This document shows, in pieces, positions 8,888 to 17,087 of a stretch of 64,000 bases of DNA. This DNA is from Clostridiaceae bacterium. GTDB taxonomy: Bacteria > Bacillota > Clostridia > Lachnospirales > Lachnospiraceae. Position 1 is the first letter of the stretch. Every line of letters starts with the position of its first letter. The notes beneath the pieces are model-generated. The model made no database searches. It saw only the letters and a program-made list of their open reading frames with translations, and was not told the DNA's origin. The stretch is taken from positions 1-64,000 of the forward strand of contig CABIYE010000018.1 of assembly GCA_902362865.1 (NCBI GenBank). The letters run 5' to 3'. A program made the position numbers and the translations under genes.

Positions 8888-9976
8888 TTAATACTCCAGT
8901 GTCTCCATATACTTCATGTACTTCACTACCATTAAAGCAATCTTAAAAGTAATGGCATCCTCAAAAACACGCAAGTCAAGCCCCGTGCTCTTCTGCAGCT
9001 TATCCAGCCGGTAAACCAGCGTATTCCTGTGGATATAAAGCTGCCTGGAAGTCTCCGATACGTTGAGACTGTTTTCAAAGAATTTGTTGATAGTAGCCAG
9101 AGTCTCCTCATCAAATTCATCCGGAGATTTCCCCTCAAAAATCTCCTTTATAAACATCTTGCAGAGCGGAAGCGGAAGCTGGTAAATCAGTCTCCCTATT
9201 CCCAATGTATTGTAAGCTGCAATATTCTTATCATCAAAGAATATCTTTCCCACATCCAATGCCAGCTTAGCCTCTTTATATGACTTGGATACTTCTTTGA
9301 TATCATTGACAATAGTCCCGTACGCAATCCTTACATTCTCTTCTCCGTCTGCCTGAATCATCGCCAGCAATTCTTCTGCATCCTTCTGAAGCTCCGGATA
9401 TCCTTCATTCGCTCCAAGCTCTTTGACGATAATAATATCTTCTTCATCAACTGCCGTAATAAAGTCCTTTACCCTGTTTCCCAGCAGAGCACGCATATTG
9501 TCCAGCATATTACTATCCTTCTCCCGCGCACTCTCTACTATAAAGATAACACGTCTCACTTCCGTGTCAATATGTAATTTCTTGGCACGGTTATAGATAT
9601 CTACCAACAACAGGTTATCCAACAAAAGATTCTTAAAAAAATTATCCTTATCAAATCTCTCCTTATATGCGATCAAAAGGCTCTGTATCTGGAATGCCGC
9701 CATCCTGCCTACCATATATACGTCGTCGCTTTCTCCATTGGCAAGCAAGATATACTCCAGCTGATGTTCATCAAATATCTTAAAGAACTGATATCCCTGC
9801 ACCGCCTGGCTATCTGCCGGTGACTTCACAAAAGCAGCCACTGCTTCCTCATAATTGTTCTGCTCAGGAAAAGTGCTTGCAAACAGCTTACCATCCGTAT
9901 CTACCACACACATATCAATACGCGTAATCGCCTTCAAACCATCAATTGTATTTTGAAGTATCTGATTAGATATCAT
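8888..9976 (-). CDS. PucR/CdaR-like transcription regulator
   Basis: A 362-residue protein ending in the PucR-type C-terminal helix-turn-helix (ETSRQLYIHRNTLVYRLDKL), which is diagnostic for the CdaR/PucR family. The N-terminus (about residues 1-60, with DMCVVDTDGKLFAS) resembles the sensor half of carbohydrate-diacid regulators, and a GGDEF-like middle domain lies between. Its target and ligand are not evident. It is only 16 bases upstream of ftsE on the same strand, so it may be cotranscribed with the division genes, a neighbourhood I have seen in Lachnospiraceae but cannot interpret. Confidence 0.8.
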   Translation of the reverse strand: MISNQILQNTIDGLKAITRIDMCVVDTDGKLFASTFPEQNNYEEAVAAFVKSPADSQAVQGYQFFKIFDEHQLEYILLANGESDDVYMVGRMAAFQIQSLLIAYKERFDKDNFFKNLLLDNLLLVDIYNRAKKLHIDTEVRRVIFIVESAREKDSNMLDNMRALLGNRVKDFITAVDEEDIIIVKELGANEGYPELQKDAEELLAMIQADGEENVRIAYGTIVNDIKEVSKSYKEAKLALDVGKIFFDDKNIAAYNTLGIGRLIYQLPLPLCKMFIKEIFEGKSPDEFDEETLATINKFFENSLNVSETSRQLYIHRNTLVYRLDKLQKSTGLDLRVFEDAITFKIALMVVKYMKYMETLEY

Positions 9977-10091
9977 ATTCCATCTCCTCCACTTATTTCA
10001 ATATGCATTTTTCACAATATATTATACACATTTTTACATACCAATACACTCTGTTATTAGTTATCTTAATATAAATAGACAAAAAAATAAA

Positions 10092-10122
10092 GAGGAAATC
10101 TCTTTTTTTCGTTGATTTCCTC
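10092..10122 (-). terminator. Terminator after the WecG/TagA gene
   Basis: On the minus strand GAGGAAATC and GATTTCCTC (9-bp perfect stem, 13-base loop) are followed by TTTATTTTTTT. The position is about 90 bases past the stop of the glycosyltransferase gene. Confidence 0.7.
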
Positions 10123-10211
10123 AATCTTTCTTTGAAAAACAGGGTTTTTCCACCTTATACATTGTGTACAAAAGCATTTTAATCAAAGAAGGGATTTTTT
10201 ATCAGCTCCTA

Positions 10212-10883
10212 TCATTCTTTCCGGTTTTTCTGAATCTCCCTCTTAAAAAAACGATGAGTCATGAATCTGACAAACCGCATCTTACGACTTCCATCCTGCC
10301 GGGTCATCTTCAGCATCTTCCCTACGCCAAGCCACACTCTTGCGTTCAGAAGATGCTTATTATTTTCTGCAAATTCTTCCCGGATGGGTGCTGAAAGAGC
10401 TGCAATCACACAATCCACCTCGTCACCGTTCACCGCATTCACCACCAGTTCGTCTCCTTTATCTTCCGCAGAAACCTTCGCCATTCCCGTAATCTGTATT
10501 CCGGCATAGGATTCATTCAGGAATTTGTAAAACGCCTGCGCCTCTTCATCCGTCTCCACCAGCAAAAATACACGGCAGTGGTTTTTATGAAGGTATCGGA
10601 AAAACATTCTAAGATAGGTCTGTTCCTCCACCTCCTGCAGCCGACGCCGATCCGTAATACCGGCTCCTTCCAGTATCTCCTTCTCCCCCGGAAGAACCAT
10701 GTCCAGTTGTGACATACTCTCCCGCAGCTCCGGCTCTTCTTTGGCATACATCAGCGTGTCCACCGTTACCATCTCTATGATATTCAAGGGCTCTGTGTGC
10801 ATATAATCCACAGTCTCCTTCATTGCTTTCTTTGCCGTATAGCCATTAATCGCAACATCTAATACGCTAATTTTTTCATTCAT
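10212..10883 (-). CDS. WecG/TagA/CpsF-family glycosyltransferase-like protein
   Basis: A 223-residue protein with the family's N-terminal block (VLDVAINGYTAKKAM, MVTVDTLMYAKEEPELRE) and C-terminal block (LNARVWLGVGKMLKM...RFVRFMTHRF). Family members add N-acetylmannosamine or similar sugars to lipid-linked carriers during wall or capsule polymer synthesis. This copy is not next to other polymer genes, and several core motifs are weak (for example VLPGEKEILEGAGI for the usual DG-x-G stretch). It may therefore be a divergent member. It has its own promoter and terminator and stands alone. Confidence 0.7.
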   Translation of the reverse strand: MNEKISVLDVAINGYTAKKAMKETVDYMHTEPLNIIEMVTVDTLMYAKEEPELRESMSQLDMVLPGEKEILEGAGITDRRRLQEVEEQTYLRMFFRYLHKNHCRVFLLVETDEEAQAFYKFLNESYAGIQITGMAKVSAEDKGDELVVNAVNGDEVDCVIAALSAPIREEFAENNKHLLNARVWLGVGKMLKMTRQDGSRKMRFVRFMTHRFFKREIQKNRKE

Positions 10884-10925
10884 CGTATATCACCTGCTAT
10901 ATAATATATAAATATTAGCTGTTCG

Positions 10926-10954
10926 ATTATAGCAAACCATATTTTCTTTTTCAA
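10926..10954 (-). promoter_or_regulatory. Promoter of the WecG/TagA gene
   Basis: On the minus strand TTGAAA (10949-10954), a 17-base spacer and a perfect TATAAT (10926-10931) lie about 43 bases before the ATG. Confidence 0.7.
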
Positions 10955-11001
10955 CCTTTGACATAGAATCGTCACAGTAATTAATATTCGTAATAATTTT
11001 G

Positions 11002-11190
11002 TTATTTTTTCTCCTGCTCTCGCTTTTTCCGGGCAATCAGACCTCCAATCCGCCCGGTTTCCTTCGCCGACAGACTTCTCCATCCCTCTGAAAGTACTTT
11101 GTCCAAAAGCCCCAGTTCTTCTGCAATCTCGTATTTTAATTTTTCCTCCTGGGTGATTTCATCTAAATTAATCGGTTTATTCTTCGCCAT
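11002..11190 (-). CDS. Small acid-soluble spore protein, alpha/beta type
   Basis: A 62-residue protein. The core KYEIAEELGLLDKVLSEGW with SLSAKETGRIGGLIARKKRE matches the DNA-binding signature of alpha/beta SASPs, which coat and protect the chromosome in spores. AAAGGGG precedes the ATG. The leader contains a small perfect hairpin (ATAACCC-GGAA-GGGTTAT, 11211-11228). I could not identify a convincing sigma-G promoter. Its presence argues that the host forms endospores. Confidence 0.88.
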   Translation of the reverse strand: MAKNKPINLDEITQEEKLKYEIAEELGLLDKVLSEGWRSLSAKETGRIGGLIARKKREQEKK

Positions 11191-11289
11191 TCTCGCACCC
11201 CTTTCCTTCCATAACCCGGAAGGGTTATCACAAACAGAAAATTTATTTATCGTTCACTATAAGTATGTACATTTTCAAAGGGGTTATAC

Positions 11290-11335
11290 AAAAAAAGATT
11301 GCGCCTCGCGTAATCCGCCACGCTGCGCAATCTTT
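11290..11335 (-). terminator. Terminator of the PadR-PspC module
   Basis: On the minus strand an 11-bp stem (AAAGATTGCGC 11294-11304 against GCGCAATCTTT 11325-11335) ends in a T-run. It follows the PspC gene. Confidence 0.75.
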
Positions 11336-11356
11336 CTTATATTTCTTTCGCTGTAT

Positions 11357-11542
11357 TTACAATTCGTCCGGTATGATTACAGCCGCAACAAAATATGCCA
11401 GAATTCCTGTCCCTGTAAATCCAAACAATACCATTGCCAACCGGATCAAAGTCGGGTCAATATTAAAATATTCTGCCACACCTCCGCATACACCACATAT
11501 CATACGCTGTCTTCTTGAACGATACAATCTTTTCGGTTCCAT
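11357..11542 (-). CDS. PspC-domain small membrane protein
   Basis: A 61-residue protein that is essentially one PspC domain: RLYRSRRQRMICGVCGGVAEYF with IDPTLIRLAMVLFGF, then one hydrophobic helix. PspC proteins sense or relay membrane stress. It is the last gene downstream of PadR, DUF1700 and DUF4097 genes, a combination common in Firmicutes that points to an envelope-stress role. A 31-base gap separates it from the DUF4097 gene and the module's terminator follows it. Confidence 0.88.
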   Translation of the reverse strand: MEPKRLYRSRRQRMICGVCGGVAEYFNIDPTLIRLAMVLFGFTGTGILAYFVAAVIIPDEL

Positions 11543-11573
11543 AATCCTTCCTCCTTTTTCTTTCTATTCCATC

Positions 11574-12404
11574 TTAGGAATCTCCAAATGCTATCTTCAC
11601 TTCTCCGATACCACAGTCAATATTCACCTCCCGGTGTGCATGATGATTCATATCCTTTTCTTCTGAGATCCCGGAATAAGAAGAATCACCCACTGTTATC
11701 TCTCCAATCCCACACTGCAGCTCATAATTGTACAGGCTTTCCACACCATCAAGTGTCACATCTACATTGCCGATTCCACAATCCACATCCAATTCTCTCT
11801 CAATTGTGCCGCTCGCAGTAATACTTCCCGCTCCGCAATCCAAATCCGCTTCCGACGCACTGAACTGTTCAATCGTACCTTCTCCGGCTCCAATATCGAC
11901 AGACAGTTGCCTCGCCTGAAGCATATCAGCATATAATTCTCCCGCTTCCAGCGAAATATCTATTTCTTCCATCATATATTTGGGAAGATATAAAGTAATC
12001 TGTCCATAAGAACCGTTATTGATTCTCCATATCACGCTGTTTCTCGTCTCGATCTTTAATTCATCGCCCTCCTGATAATAGCGGAGCTTCAGTCTGGAAT
12101 CCACTGCGGAAGTCTCCAGCCTCACTTCAGAATTGCTGTCAGATTCGGCAATTTCTACGTATATTCCCGATACCTCCATGTCTATTTTCTGAATCCCCGA
12201 AAAGACTTCCGCTGCATCTGCATCTACTGTACCGGAGCCAGACTCTGCGTATCCTCCTCTGCCCACGATACCGATACCATAAGGAAATCTTGCATTTATT
12301 GCTTCAAAAGTAGCGCCCATGCCAATTCCCACGCAGCATAAGGCCAGCCCTACGCCTGCCGTAACACCGCAGGCAATCCAGAAATTCTTCCATCCCTTTT
12401 TCAT
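11574..12404 (-). CDS. DUF4097-family membrane-anchored protein
   Basis: A 276-residue protein with an N-terminal membrane helix (WIACGVTAGVGLALCCVGIGMG) and a C-terminal beta-helix-like domain built of repeated strands. Repeats with the theme DCGIGEV or DCGAGSI recur at least five times, a hallmark of DUF4097 proteins that probably scaffold at the outer face of the membrane. The start overlaps the DUF1700 stop by one base. The molecular function of the family is not established. Confidence 0.85.
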   Translation of the reverse strand: MKKGWKNFWIACGVTAGVGLALCCVGIGMGATFEAINARFPYGIGIVGRGGYAESGSGTVDADAAEVFSGIQKIDMEVSGIYVEIAESDSNSEVRLETSAVDSRLKLRYYQEGDELKIETRNSVIWRINNGSYGQITLYLPKYMMEEIDISLEAGELYADMLQARQLSVDIGAGEGTIEQFSASEADLDCGAGSITASGTIERELDVDCGIGNVDVTLDGVESLYNYELQCGIGEITVGDSSYSGISEEKDMNHHAHREVNIDCGIGEVKIAFGDS

Positions 12405-13123
12405 TATGCCACCGCCTTTCTGTGCTGGAACGGCTTACGGCAAAGCCACACAAGCCCTCTGAATATCCCAGGCACTGCAACGCTACAAAGCTTCACGGAA
12501 AATACGGTCAGAATCATGCCCAGCACCGCAAGCACCATTCCGCTCCCCATCAAAGTCAGACCAACGGCAACCTCGGAAATAAGCACTGTGATTCCTGCCA
12601 CGAACAACGCAGCTCCTGTTATCACCAAACATATAGCGGCAATCACAAAGCATACGAACGGCATGACAATCCCAATTGCAGCTCCGAAGACACAACATAC
12701 TATCACTGCCGCCACTGGAAGCACGAACGGACACAGTACAATAGCAATCAGAATGATAAGGATCCACTTCAGCAGTTTACTGGTACGCGGCGGTGTCTGT
12801 TCCGGGCTTTGGCTGCCAAAATCCTCTGCCTGCGTATTTCCTCTTCCATAAGTATACGCCGGAGACTCTTTCCGTTCAAAACGGGGATCCGTATATCCGG
12901 TCTCACGGAACTCTCCCGATGCACCACTCTGCCCTTTCAGTCCTTCTTTCAATTCAGCAGCTATCCTGACAGGGCTTCCCAATTCTTCTATAATCTTCTG
13001 TTCATTCTCTTCGCCTGCGTCATCAAAATAATCATTGTAATACTGCATCGCGGATGTGCGCTCTTCCACTGATATATCCTGCAGCAAGGAAGCCAGTTCT
13101 GTCATAAATTCTATACGGTTCAT
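12404..13123 (-). CDS. DUF1700-family membrane protein
   Basis: A 239-residue protein. Residues 1-60 form the DUF1700 N-terminal helical domain (MNRIEFMTELASLLQDISVEERTS...EELGSP), followed by a polar linker and a C-terminal hydrophobic block of about four membrane helices. It lies between padR (4-base overlap) and the DUF4097 gene (1-base overlap), so all three are translationally coupled. The function is unknown; the context suggests a membrane sensor or scaffold controlled by PadR. Confidence 0.85.
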   Translation of the reverse strand: MNRIEFMTELASLLQDISVEERTSAMQYYNDYFDDAGEENEQKIIEELGSPVRIAAELKEGLKGQSGASGEFRETGYTDPRFERKESPAYTYGRGNTQAEDFGSQSPEQTPPRTSKLLKWILIILIAIVLCPFVLPVAAVIVCCVFGAAIGIVMPFVCFVIAAICLVITGAALFVAGITVLISEVAVGLTLMGSGMVLAVLGMILTVFSVKLCSVAVPGIFRGLVWLCRKPFQHRKAVA

Positions 13124-13443
13124 TCAGTGGCACCTCCCTCAAACAATTCATTAATCTTACCGGAATATCTCTTCCACTCAGTCATGTATAAATTAAGCTG
13201 AGTCATTCCTTTGTCCGTCACCTTATAATAACGGCGGTTTCTGCCGTCAAATTGTCTGTCATAGACCTCCAGGCATTCATCCTTCTGCAGTCTTCTGAGA
13301 ACCGGATAAAGTGTTGACTCCGATACTTCTATCGCTTTCCTTACATCCTGAGTGATCTTATATCCGTAAGTCCCTTCACTTTCCCTTGACACAACCGCAA
13401 GGACAATCGCATCAAGCAAAGCGGCTCCGGTGTTAAATACCAT
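13120..13443 (-). CDS. PadR-family transcription repressor
   Basis: A 107-residue winged-helix protein. The region ESEGTYGYKITQDVRKAIEVSESTLYPVLRRLQKDECLEVY matches the PadR DNA-binding domain (GYxI...STLYPxLxRLE), with the short C-terminal helix used to dimerise. It is the first gene of the envelope module. AT-rich inverted repeats just upstream are its likely operator, so it probably represses its own operon. Confidence 0.9.
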   Translation of the reverse strand: MVFNTGAALLDAIVLAVVSRESEGTYGYKITQDVRKAIEVSESTLYPVLRRLQKDECLEVYDRQFDGRNRRYYKVTDKGMTQLNLYMTEWKRYSGKINELFEGGATE

Positions 13444-13462
13444 AACATCACTCCTTCACCAC

Positions 13463-13487
13463 AATATTATACGCACCGTGTAATATT
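13463..13487. promoter_or_regulatory. Candidate PadR operator
   Basis: Inverted repeat AATATTATAC-gcacc-GTGTAATATT (one mismatch) starts 19 bases upstream of padR. Related half-sites TATAATATTA recur downstream to about 13540, overlapping where a promoter should lie. The assignment as PadR operator is inferred from position and symmetry. Confidence 0.5.
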
Positions 13488-13526
13488 ATTTTCATATTTA
13501 TATTATATGACGTATAATATTATTTG

Positions 13527-16500
13527 TCAATACAATATTATTTCTTTTTGAAGTTCAAAGGAGTAAATCATTTTTTCCTTTACATGTTTTCCGGTAATCT
13601 GCGAGAGCGCCCTGGCATAATAATCCAACTGCATATGGTATTTTTCCACAAGCTGCTCTTCCTTTGTTACTTTATCTGTTTTATAATCCAACACGACGAG
13701 TCCATCCTCTTCTTCAAAAAAAGCATCTATGATTCCCTGCACGACTATCATCTCTTCTCCCTCTGCATCAGGATAGACATCTCCCATATCAACCCCCAGC
13801 ACAAAGGGCTGCTCCTTCCACAGAAGATTTTTTCCGGCAGCACGCTGCATTCTTCTGCCACACGGACATTCCAGGAATCCCAGGATGTCCGCTGTTCGGA
13901 CACATTCTGCCATTTCCCCGGAAATTCTTCCTTTTTCTGCCATGTCGGCAACTGCCTCTTTCAATTCTCCACTGCTGTACTCTCTGGTAAAATCAAGAAG
14001 TTCCATCACCCTGTGATAGGCGCTTCCTCTTGATGCTCCCGTCAGCTCATGACTCTCCTGCATAAACTGCGGAATCAGAGGAACCACTTCCGGCTCTCTG
14101 TACAAAAGTTCCCCCGGCTCTTCAGCCAGATAAGCACGTTTTTTAAGCTCTGACACGGTGAATTTCATCTTTCTTCCTTCAACCTGCTCATAAGGATATT
14201 GATAACCGAACTGTTCTGCAAGCTCCTGATGCATTTTCTCATCATAGACAGATTCTGTATTCCATTCCTCCAACATTTTCCGGGTTAATACCCCTGTCAA
14301 TTCCTCTTCTATCTCTCCTGCCGCCAGTTCTTCATCACCGATAATCCGGAGTATTATAGGCTGTTTTTCCGTCTTCCTGGCCAGCGCAGGCAGCAGCCAA
14401 TCCCAGTATGTTGTAACATGGGACAGTCTTCCAAAAGAAAGTTCCTTTTCCTTCTGTCTGCGCACCATGTCATACTCTTCCAGCTTCTGCGCTGCTCCTT
14501 TTAACATCCCGGTGATAATTAGCTTTTCCTTCGCCCTCGTAAATGCCACATACAGTACACGAAGTTCCTCCCCCAGACTCTCCAGCACTTCTTCTCTCTG
14601 GATTACTCTTTTTAATAAGGAAGGAATCTTTGTCCTTCTTTCCAAATCAACCGCCTCAAGCCCCGCACCAAGAGATGCGTGTATCAGGACATTCCTCCGT
14701 GCGTCCTGCTGGTTGAACCGTTTTCCCATTCCCGCCACAATGACAATCGGGAACTCCAATCCCTTGCTTTTATGAATACTCATAATCCTGACCGTATCAG
14801 ACTGCTCATCCTCCAGACTCGCCTCGCCATAATCCACCTGATATTTCTGAAGCTGTTCTATATACCTGATAAAATGAAAAAGCCCTTTATAACTGGTACT
14901 CTCAAACGCTCTTGCCTTTTCCACCAACATATCTACGTTCGCTTTCCTCTGTTCACCTCCCGGCAGTGCCGCCACATAATCTCCATACCCGGTATCGTTC
15001 AAAATCTGGAGCAGCAAATCATGGAGCGCAGTATAAGGAATCTTTTCGCAAAACCAGTCCATTTGTTCAAAGCATACTCGAAGCTTCTCTTTTATAGTCT
15101 CATTCTCCCCTTCTGAAAGATACTGTGTCACTCCGCGCCAGAAAGGCTCTTGCGGATACGCGCTTCTAATCACTGCCAGTTCTTCGCAGGTTACTCCTCC
15201 AAAGAAGGAAGAGAGGACTGCCGTCAGAGGAATATCCTGCTGCCGGTTATTTAACACGCGCAGATAATCCAGCAGCACGCCTATCTCCCGCGTCTCAAAA
15301 TACCCTTCTGTGGAACCTGCATACACCGGAATTCCTTCTTCCGTAAGTACCGACGCAAATACATCGCCCCACCCTTTCATACTTCTAGTCAGTATCACAA
15401 TATCCGAATACTTCACAGGACGCAGCACGCCTGTTTTTTTATCAGTTACCTGCTTCGTGCACATCAAGTCTTTCACACGTCTTGCCACAGCCCTCGCTTC
15501 TGCATGTTCCATCTCCGCATCCACAAGAAGTACTTCCGTCTCATTTTCCGCAGATGTTTCATAATCGGCTCCCACATACAGAGCCGCTTTCTCATCGTAG
15601 GTAATTCCCCCCAAAGGCTTTGTCATCAACTGCTCAAACAGAAAATTTACACTATCCAGCACTTCACTCCGGCTTCGGAAATTCTTGTGCAGATCGATTC
15701 TCTGCTTTTTACCGTCTTCCCTGTCATAAGTGTCGAATTTCTCCATAAAAAGTTCCGGCCTCGAAAGGCGGAACCGATAGATGCTCTGTTTCACATCGCC
15801 TACCATGAAAATGTTATAGCGCCCACGGGAAATTCCTGACACACTGGTAAGAATCGCTTCCTGAATCAGATTACTGTCCTGGTACTCATCAATCATAATT
15901 TCCCGGAATTGCTCCTGATATTCCGCTGCAGCTTTGGACGGCACAAGATTCCCTTCCTCGTCCTTCTCAGTAAGTATTCTAAGCGCGTACTGCTCCATAT
16001 CGTCAAAATCTATCATATTCTGCGATTTTTTCTTTTCTTCAAATGCCTCTGAAAATTCGTCCACAAGCAAAGCAAGAATTTCCATCATTGGACGGCAAAG
16101 CCGCAAATCTTCCAATACATTTTCCACATCCTGCGTAAAATACTGTTCTTTCACATCCTTTACAATATCCTTTAGCTCTTCACGGATCCTTTTCACAAAG
16201 GAAGCTTTCTCCTCGGATGCCGTCTTACTGCGGTTCGCCGCCAGCCTCATCCATTCTGTCTTTTCCGCCGCCAGATAATAGTCTGTATACCCTTCTGCTT
16301 CAAGATATCTTTGGATTATCTGCTTATCATTCATCAATGCTTCTTCATACATATATGGTCCGTCCGCCTCGCGGCAGACCGCAAGTCCCTGCTCAGCCAA
16401 ACGCATCGCGTCCTCCATATAGCGCCTTACATTCCGCCTGATTACTTGAAACATCTCACTTGCATTCAATTCCTGCTCCGTCTCCGGCTGATAATTGTCC

Positions 16501-17087
16501 ACACATTTTTGCAGCCATCTTCTGTAATCCGGATGACTGCGGGAAAATTCATACAGGTTCAAAATCAGCTCTTCCAGCTTTTTATCGTCCCTTCCCCCGG
16601 CATAAGAATCTACAAAATCAAGAAATTCTTTCCCGCCTTCGCTGTAATGCGACTCCAGGACCTCCCCCAGAACATCATGTTTTAACAATTTAAGCTCTCC
16701 CTCTTCTCCGACACGGAAGGCAGGGTCAAGTTCAATGGTATGGAAATGCTCTTTTATCACAGACAGGCAAAAGCTGTGAATCGTCGTAATCCGAGCGCTG
16801 TGAATCAATGTTGCCTGCAGTAACAGATGTTCATCCCCCGGACATTCTGCAAGCTTTTTCTCTATCGCATCCCGGATACGCTCCTTCATCTCTGCCGCCG
16901 CTGCTTCTGTAAAAGTCACAATCAAAAGCTCATCCACCGACACCGGATCATCGCTTCGTGTCAGCATGGTGATAATACGTTCCACCAGCACGGCCGTCTT
17001 GCCGGATCCCGCCGCCGCAGACACCAGAATATTTCTTTCCCGCAGGTCTATAACTTTCTGCTGTTCCTCCGTCCATCTGACACTCAC
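13527..17087 (-). CDS. addA: ATP-dependent helicase/nuclease subunit A
   Basis: A 1186-residue UvrD-like helicase-nuclease. Walker A is in ILVSAAAGSGKTAVLVERI, followed by helicase motifs VGDVKQSIYRFR and RIMSIHKSKGLEFPIVIVAG. The C-terminal PD-(D/E)XK nuclease is seen in GIIDAFFEEEDGLVVLDYKTDKV. Length and motif order match Firmicutes AddA. It acts with AddB to process double-strand breaks for recombination. It overlaps addB by four bases; the stop lies close to the padR promoter region and I see no clear terminator. Confidence 0.96.
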   Translation of the reverse strand: MSVRWTEEQQKVIDLRERNILVSAAAGSGKTAVLVERIITMLTRSDDPVSVDELLIVTFTEAAAAEMKERIRDAIEKKLAECPGDEHLLLQATLIHSARITTIHSFCLSVIKEHFHTIELDPAFRVGEEGELKLLKHDVLGEVLESHYSEGGKEFLDFVDSYAGGRDDKKLEELILNLYEFSRSHPDYRRWLQKCVDNYQPETEQELNASEMFQVIRRNVRRYMEDAMRLAEQGLAVCREADGPYMYEEALMNDKQIIQRYLEAEGYTDYYLAAEKTEWMRLAANRSKTASEEKASFVKRIREELKDIVKDVKEQYFTQDVENVLEDLRLCRPMMEILALLVDEFSEAFEEKKKSQNMIDFDDMEQYALRILTEKDEEGNLVPSKAAAEYQEQFREIMIDEYQDSNLIQEAILTSVSGISRGRYNIFMVGDVKQSIYRFRLSRPELFMEKFDTYDREDGKKQRIDLHKNFRSRSEVLDSVNFLFEQLMTKPLGGITYDEKAALYVGADYETSAENETEVLLVDAEMEHAEARAVARRVKDLMCTKQVTDKKTGVLRPVKYSDIVILTRSMKGWGDVFASVLTEEGIPVYAGSTEGYFETREIGVLLDYLRVLNNRQQDIPLTAVLSSFFGGVTCEELAVIRSAYPQEPFWRGVTQYLSEGENETIKEKLRVCFEQMDWFCEKIPYTALHDLLLQILNDTGYGDYVAALPGGEQRKANVDMLVEKARAFESTSYKGLFHFIRYIEQLQKYQVDYGEASLEDEQSDTVRIMSIHKSKGLEFPIVIVAGMGKRFNQQDARRNVLIHASLGAGLEAVDLERRTKIPSLLKRVIQREEVLESLGEELRVLYVAFTRAKEKLIITGMLKGAAQKLEEYDMVRRQKEKELSFGRLSHVTTYWDWLLPALARKTEKQPIILRIIGDEELAAGEIEEELTGVLTRKMLEEWNTESVYDEKMHQELAEQFGYQYPYEQVEGRKMKFTVSELKKRAYLAEEPGELLYREPEVVPLIPQFMQESHELTGASRGSAYHRVMELLDFTREYSSGELKEAVADMAEKGRISGEMAECVRTADILGFLECPCGRRMQRAAGKNLLWKEQPFVLGVDMGDVYPDAEGEEMIVVQGIIDAFFEEEDGLVVLDYKTDKVTKEEQLVEKYHMQLDYYARALSQITGKHVKEKMIYSFELQKEIILY